The notes under the pieces are model-generated. The model saw nothing but the letters and a program-made list of their open reading frames with translations. It was not told the DNA's origin and ran no database searches. The position numbers and the translations under genes were made by a program. From an uncultured Actinomycetes bacterium (lineage in GTDB: Bacteria > Actinomycetota > Coriobacteriia > Coriobacteriales > Atopobiaceae), in assembly GCA_900314645.1 (NCBI GenBank), contig OMWB01000009.1, positions 103,060 through 167,059 of the forward strand: a DNA stretch of 64,000 nt, in the 5' to 3' direction. This document shows, in pieces, positions 61,901 to 64,000 of the stretch (positions within the stretch are counted from its first letter, which is position 1; each line of letters begins with the position of its first letter).

Positions 61901-64000
61901 CTGATCCAGAGTTCGGCGTATCGGTCGAGGGACTGCTTGCCGGGGATTCGATTGACTACGCCATCTCCCGCGAGCCTGGTGAGAACGCAGGCAAGTATGC
62001 CATCACGCCTGCTGGCGAAGAGGTTCAGGGCAACTACGTCGTTAGCTTCGTTGCCGGCGAGCTGACTATCGCCTCCAAGTATCTGAGTGGCACGATGGTT
62101 GGCGGAATCGACAACAAGACCTACACCGGCTCCGAAGTTACGCAGGACGGCTTGTTTGTGAAGGATGGCGACACCACTCTTGTGGCTGGTGTTGACTACA
62201 CGGTTGCCTATGGCAGCAACATCAACGTGGGTACGGTATGGGTCACCGTCGTTGGCAAGGGCAACTACACCGGTACGACCAGCACGACGTTCCAGATTCT
62301 GCCCAAGCCTGTCGAGGGCCTTCAGATCGAGGGCGAGGCCAAGACCTATACCGGCAGCGCGCTGACGACCGATGTCACGGTGAAGGATGGCGAGACGACG
62401 CTGGTCGAGGGCACCGACTTCACGGTGGTTTCCGGTTCCTTCGCGAACAACGTTAACGCCGGCACGGGCACCTTCGTGATCAGCGGCATGGGCAACTACG
62501 GCGGACAGGCGACCGGCGCCTTCACCATCAACCCGAAGGCTGTCACCAATCTCACTGTCGAACCCATCGCGGACAAGAACTACACCGGGTCAGCCATCGA
62601 ACCGATGCCTACAGTCAAGGACGGCGACGGGGTGCTTGTCAACGGCGAGGACTACACGCTCTCTTGGCAGAACAACACCAATGCGGGCACGGCGACGGTG
62701 ACCATCACCGGTGCGGGCAACTATGGTGGAACGAAGGCCGTGACGTTCACTGTTAACCCGAAGACCATTTCTGGCGCAACGGTTGACTCCATCGCCGCGC
62801 AGACCTATACGGGCAGCGAGATTGAGCCTGAGCTGACGGTTAAGGATGGCGACACCACTCTCGTGGCTGGCACCGATTATGAGGTCGTATACGACAAGAA
62901 CGTCAATGTGGGTACCGCATCTGTTGCCGTGAACGGCAAGGGCAACTACACAGGCTCGATTGACGGTGGCACATTCGAAATCACACCCAAGTCCATTGAC
63001 GGCCTCCAGATCAGCGGTGACGCTACGACCTACACTGGCAGCGAGCTGACCACCACCGTCACGGTTAAGGACGGCGAGGCGACGCTGGTCGAGGGCACCG
63101 ACTTCACGGTGGTTGCTGGTTCCTTCGCGAACAATGTCAACGCCGGCACGGGCACCTTCGTGATCAGCGGCATGGGCAACTACACCGGCCAAGCGGATGG
63201 CACCTTCACCATCGACCCGAAGACCGTCACGATCACCGTGAACGACGTGACCAAGATCTATCGCGCCGCTGACCCGACCTTCACGGCCACGGTTGACGGC
63301 CTGGTTGAGACTGGCACCGAGGAGATCATCAGCTACAAGCTTACCCGCGAGACGGGCTCTAACGTTGGCACCTACGCCATCGGGCCCAGCGAAGACACCG
63401 AGATGGTCCAGGGCAACTACAAGCTCACCTTCGTGCCCGGCACCCTGACCATCGCTCCGAGGTCCATCACCAAGGCGACCATCGCCTCCATCGCCAACAA
63501 GACCTACACCGGAAGCGCCATCAAGCCCGCGCTCACGGTCAAGGACGGCAGCAGGACGCTGAAGTCTGGCACCGACTACACCGTCACCTACAAGAACAAC
63601 GTCAGCAAGGGCACGGCGACCGTCACCATCAAGGGCAAGGGGAACTACTCTGGCACCAAGAGCGTCACGTTCAAGATCGTCGCCGCGTCCGTCGCGAAGG
63701 CCACGGTCTCCAAGATCGCGAATCAGCGCTACGACGGCACCGCGAAGAAGCCGACTCCGACGGTGAAGGTGGGCGCCCGCACGCTCAAGCTCAACACGGA
63801 CTACACGCTCGCGTACAAGAACAACACCAAGGCCGGCACCGCCACCGTGACCATCAAGGGCAAGGGCAACTACACGGGAACGAAGTCCGTCACGTTCAAG
63901 ATCGTCGCGCAGAAGGGCACGTGGACCAAGGTCAGCGGCAAGTGGCGCTACGTCTGGTCCGACAAGAAGTACCCGAAGTCGGTCTTCCTCGACATCGACG
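58879..64000 (+). CDS. Giant repeat surface protein, continuation (YDG/MBG repeats), runs off the window
   Basis: Frame 1 is open from a stop at 58876 to the end of the window, over 1700 codons, and continues the protein of the preceding entry (LLYDETSDRWDDYFFYEG onward). It holds at least nine Ig-like repeats of about 75 residues with the pattern YTGSxIxPxxTVKDG..TLVxGTDYTV..NNxNxGTATVTVxGxGNYTG. Two MBG-type domains are present (KTYGDPDPEFGVSVEG near 61890 and KIYRAADPTFTATVDG near 63260). From 63925 a GTWTKVSGKWRYVWSDKKYP segment resembles a cell-wall-binding repeat start. It lacks a believable start of its own: the only candidate GTG, 58879, has no clear ribosome site, so this is the downstream half of a frameshifted gene. 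The C-terminus is outside the window. Confidence 0.85.
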   Translation, partial: MERACRLLYDETSDRWDDYFFYEGSPVEPTISVYLGNGELESSAYTVTYEDNDHVHEAGEYATVTVTGVEPYMGSTTAQYKVVDALDIERVVYGGHSRVAWDGQRDYIDSYYTHIEYLATGQAIKPTVEMTFYYDGPNAFISFQPDVDYTCSYEDASGNVIDAAREIGTYTLVISGVEGGKLTGTMRVPFSLVETVNLDYGFDASLNYNGSYSQGGPYYTGFTINDLGATISDLAWSVWRNGTQLVENLDYAVEYVANAVGDMVDVIFRGIGSYTGTVRAAVYFDQTAQDSLNSRTMVRSSIYGFDSYARYSVVYVDSTGAIETPQVSISGLIQGIDYVVDGVYDQQGNLITMASVGDEVTVKVTGIGAYADATRSFNATVVEGTAAPSMTSYMVYLLLQNAWTATVNGSNQYFMKRGETPTVYLQVYGKNLLLQEGQGFTVTTALSDDNDTMTVTAVADDSGLVSGSDTLTVNLMDTFNFGEVFALSPALSYVGVTGLDDTVSYRVGSSNVATLNYRGYTFTPSLSFMRFEPEYTAALYRNARSAGTPVDAITGPGDYTMVITGTGDWSGTFEVPLHVVEAIGEGLALSRCRISLGDAQLVNGKAEPSVTVSYGDTTFTKDTDYTVEYGNNTTAGAHAWVRVTAVEGGRLTGLRSFGFTVADNATSKNLSSGRYSLLIQDPTAYHGASYYPANGHTMRAHAVGDEPRVLVVDEATSTPLTSSDYDVTYGNNMTPGGLAYVTVTGKDNYTGSRSANYYVYGADERPSIENAVVTVEDQTFTGTELNPAVTVTLDGATLVEGTDYTVTYSNAVHVGTATVTVLGRGGYKGAASGTFQIAPYQLTDDAVSGVEDKSYAGGAEVTLNNLTVTALGKTLVAGTDYEVAYQNNTQVGEATVTVTGKGDYTGTVTKTFQILGNSLNGATISSIEDQTYTGSAIEPAITVTLGDKTLAAGTDYTVSYANNVNAGTATVTVTGAGEYFDSAQATFVIVGKLVTVTATSFTKTYGDPDPEFGVSVEGLLAGDSIDYAISREPGENAGKYAITPAGEEVQGNYVVSFVAGELTIASKYLSGTMVGGIDNKTYTGSEVTQDGLFVKDGDTTLVAGVDYTVAYGSNINVGTVWVTVVGKGNYTGTTSTTFQILPKPVEGLQIEGEAKTYTGSALTTDVTVKDGETTLVEGTDFTVVSGSFANNVNAGTGTFVISGMGNYGGQATGAFTINPKAVTNLTVEPIADKNYTGSAIEPMPTVKDGDGVLVNGEDYTLSWQNNTNAGTATVTITGAGNYGGTKAVTFTVNPKTISGATVDSIAAQTYTGSEIEPELTVKDGDTTLVAGTDYEVVYDKNVNVGTASVAVNGKGNYTGSIDGGTFEITPKSIDGLQISGDATTYTGSELTTTVTVKDGEATLVEGTDFTVVAGSFANNVNAGTGTFVISGMGNYTGQADGTFTIDPKTVTITVNDVTKIYRAADPTFTATVDGLVETGTEEIISYKLTRETGSNVGTYAIGPSEDTEMVQGNYKLTFVPGTLTIAPRSITKATIASIANKTYTGSAIKPALTVKDGSRTLKSGTDYTVTYKNNVSKGTATVTIKGKGNYSGTKSVTFKIVAASVAKATVSKIANQRYDGTAKKPTPTVKVGARTLKLNTDYTLAYKNNTKAGTATVTIKGKGNYTGTKSVTFKIVAQKGTWTKVSGKWRYVWSDKKYPKSVFLDID

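Noticed and set aside
58932..64000. Phase-variable switch at the giant-gene frameshift
   Set aside because: No homopolymer or short tandem repeat at the break; a simple one-base mutation or sequencing error is more likely.

Overview
The window is 64 kb of GC-rich DNA with a Gram-positive gene complement: a Ser/Thr kinase beside an FHA gene, PafBC-type WYL regulators, a mannose-family PTS with a DUF956 partner, a Firmicutes/Coriobacteriia-style glgB-P-C-D-A set, an LPXTG protein with VaFE repeats, and YDG/MBG-type Ig-like surface repeats. Together these point to a host-associated member of the Coriobacteriia, probably Atopobiaceae (Olsenella/Atopobium-like). That placement is inferred from gene content only.

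Layout. 1-8.2 kb: end of a kinase/FHA operon, tRNA-Leu, a 6-phospho-beta-glucosidase, serS, a small unknown gene behind an unusual inverted repeat, tRNA-Arg, a ~1 kb non-coding repeat region, tRNA-Ser and gluQ. 8.4-14.8 kb: DNA maintenance (dnaX-ybaB-recR, a MutY-like glycosylase), tRNA-Asp, a HAD phosphatase, an Rrf2 regulator and rubrerythrin. 15-21.7 kb: O-acetylhomoserine sulfhydrylase, a putative cysteine peptidase, the mannose PTS (IIAB, IIC, IID) with its DUF956 partner, and endonuclease III. 21.9-34 kb: glycogen synthesis and breakdown (glgB, glgP, glgC, glgD, glgA) followed by a fused GH13/GH77 enzyme. 34-44 kb: mfd, a broken WYL regulator, and an M28-type membrane peptidase interrupted by about 1000 acidic residues. 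44-64 kb: surface and envelope genes: a VaFE/SpaA adhesin, an M29 aminopeptidase, a lipoprotein, an M1-like metallopeptidase, an O-antigen-ligase-like protein, and a giant repeat surface protein that is frameshifted and runs off the window.

Most notable non-genic signals: (1) three tRNA genes (Arg, Ser, Lys) are each followed by a related ~100-146 bp hairpin-rich element that ends exactly at a second copy of that tRNA's own 3' tail, starting at the same T-loop position (CGAA); (2) between two of these lies an exactly symmetric array of four direct and four inverted 23-bp units with a strict 41-bp period; (3) several very long, near-perfect hairpins (19 to 48 bp stems) sit between genes. These are the best candidates for something not yet described.

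How the genes work together: the PTS brings in and phosphorylates hexoses, the glg genes store and release glucose, and the fused amylase/glucanotransferase reworks the resulting maltodextrins. dnaX, recR, mfd, nth and the MutY-like protein form a repair/replication group. The right end is devoted to the cell surface, with a possible functional pairing of the ligase-like protein with the giant surface protein encoded 3 bp downstream.
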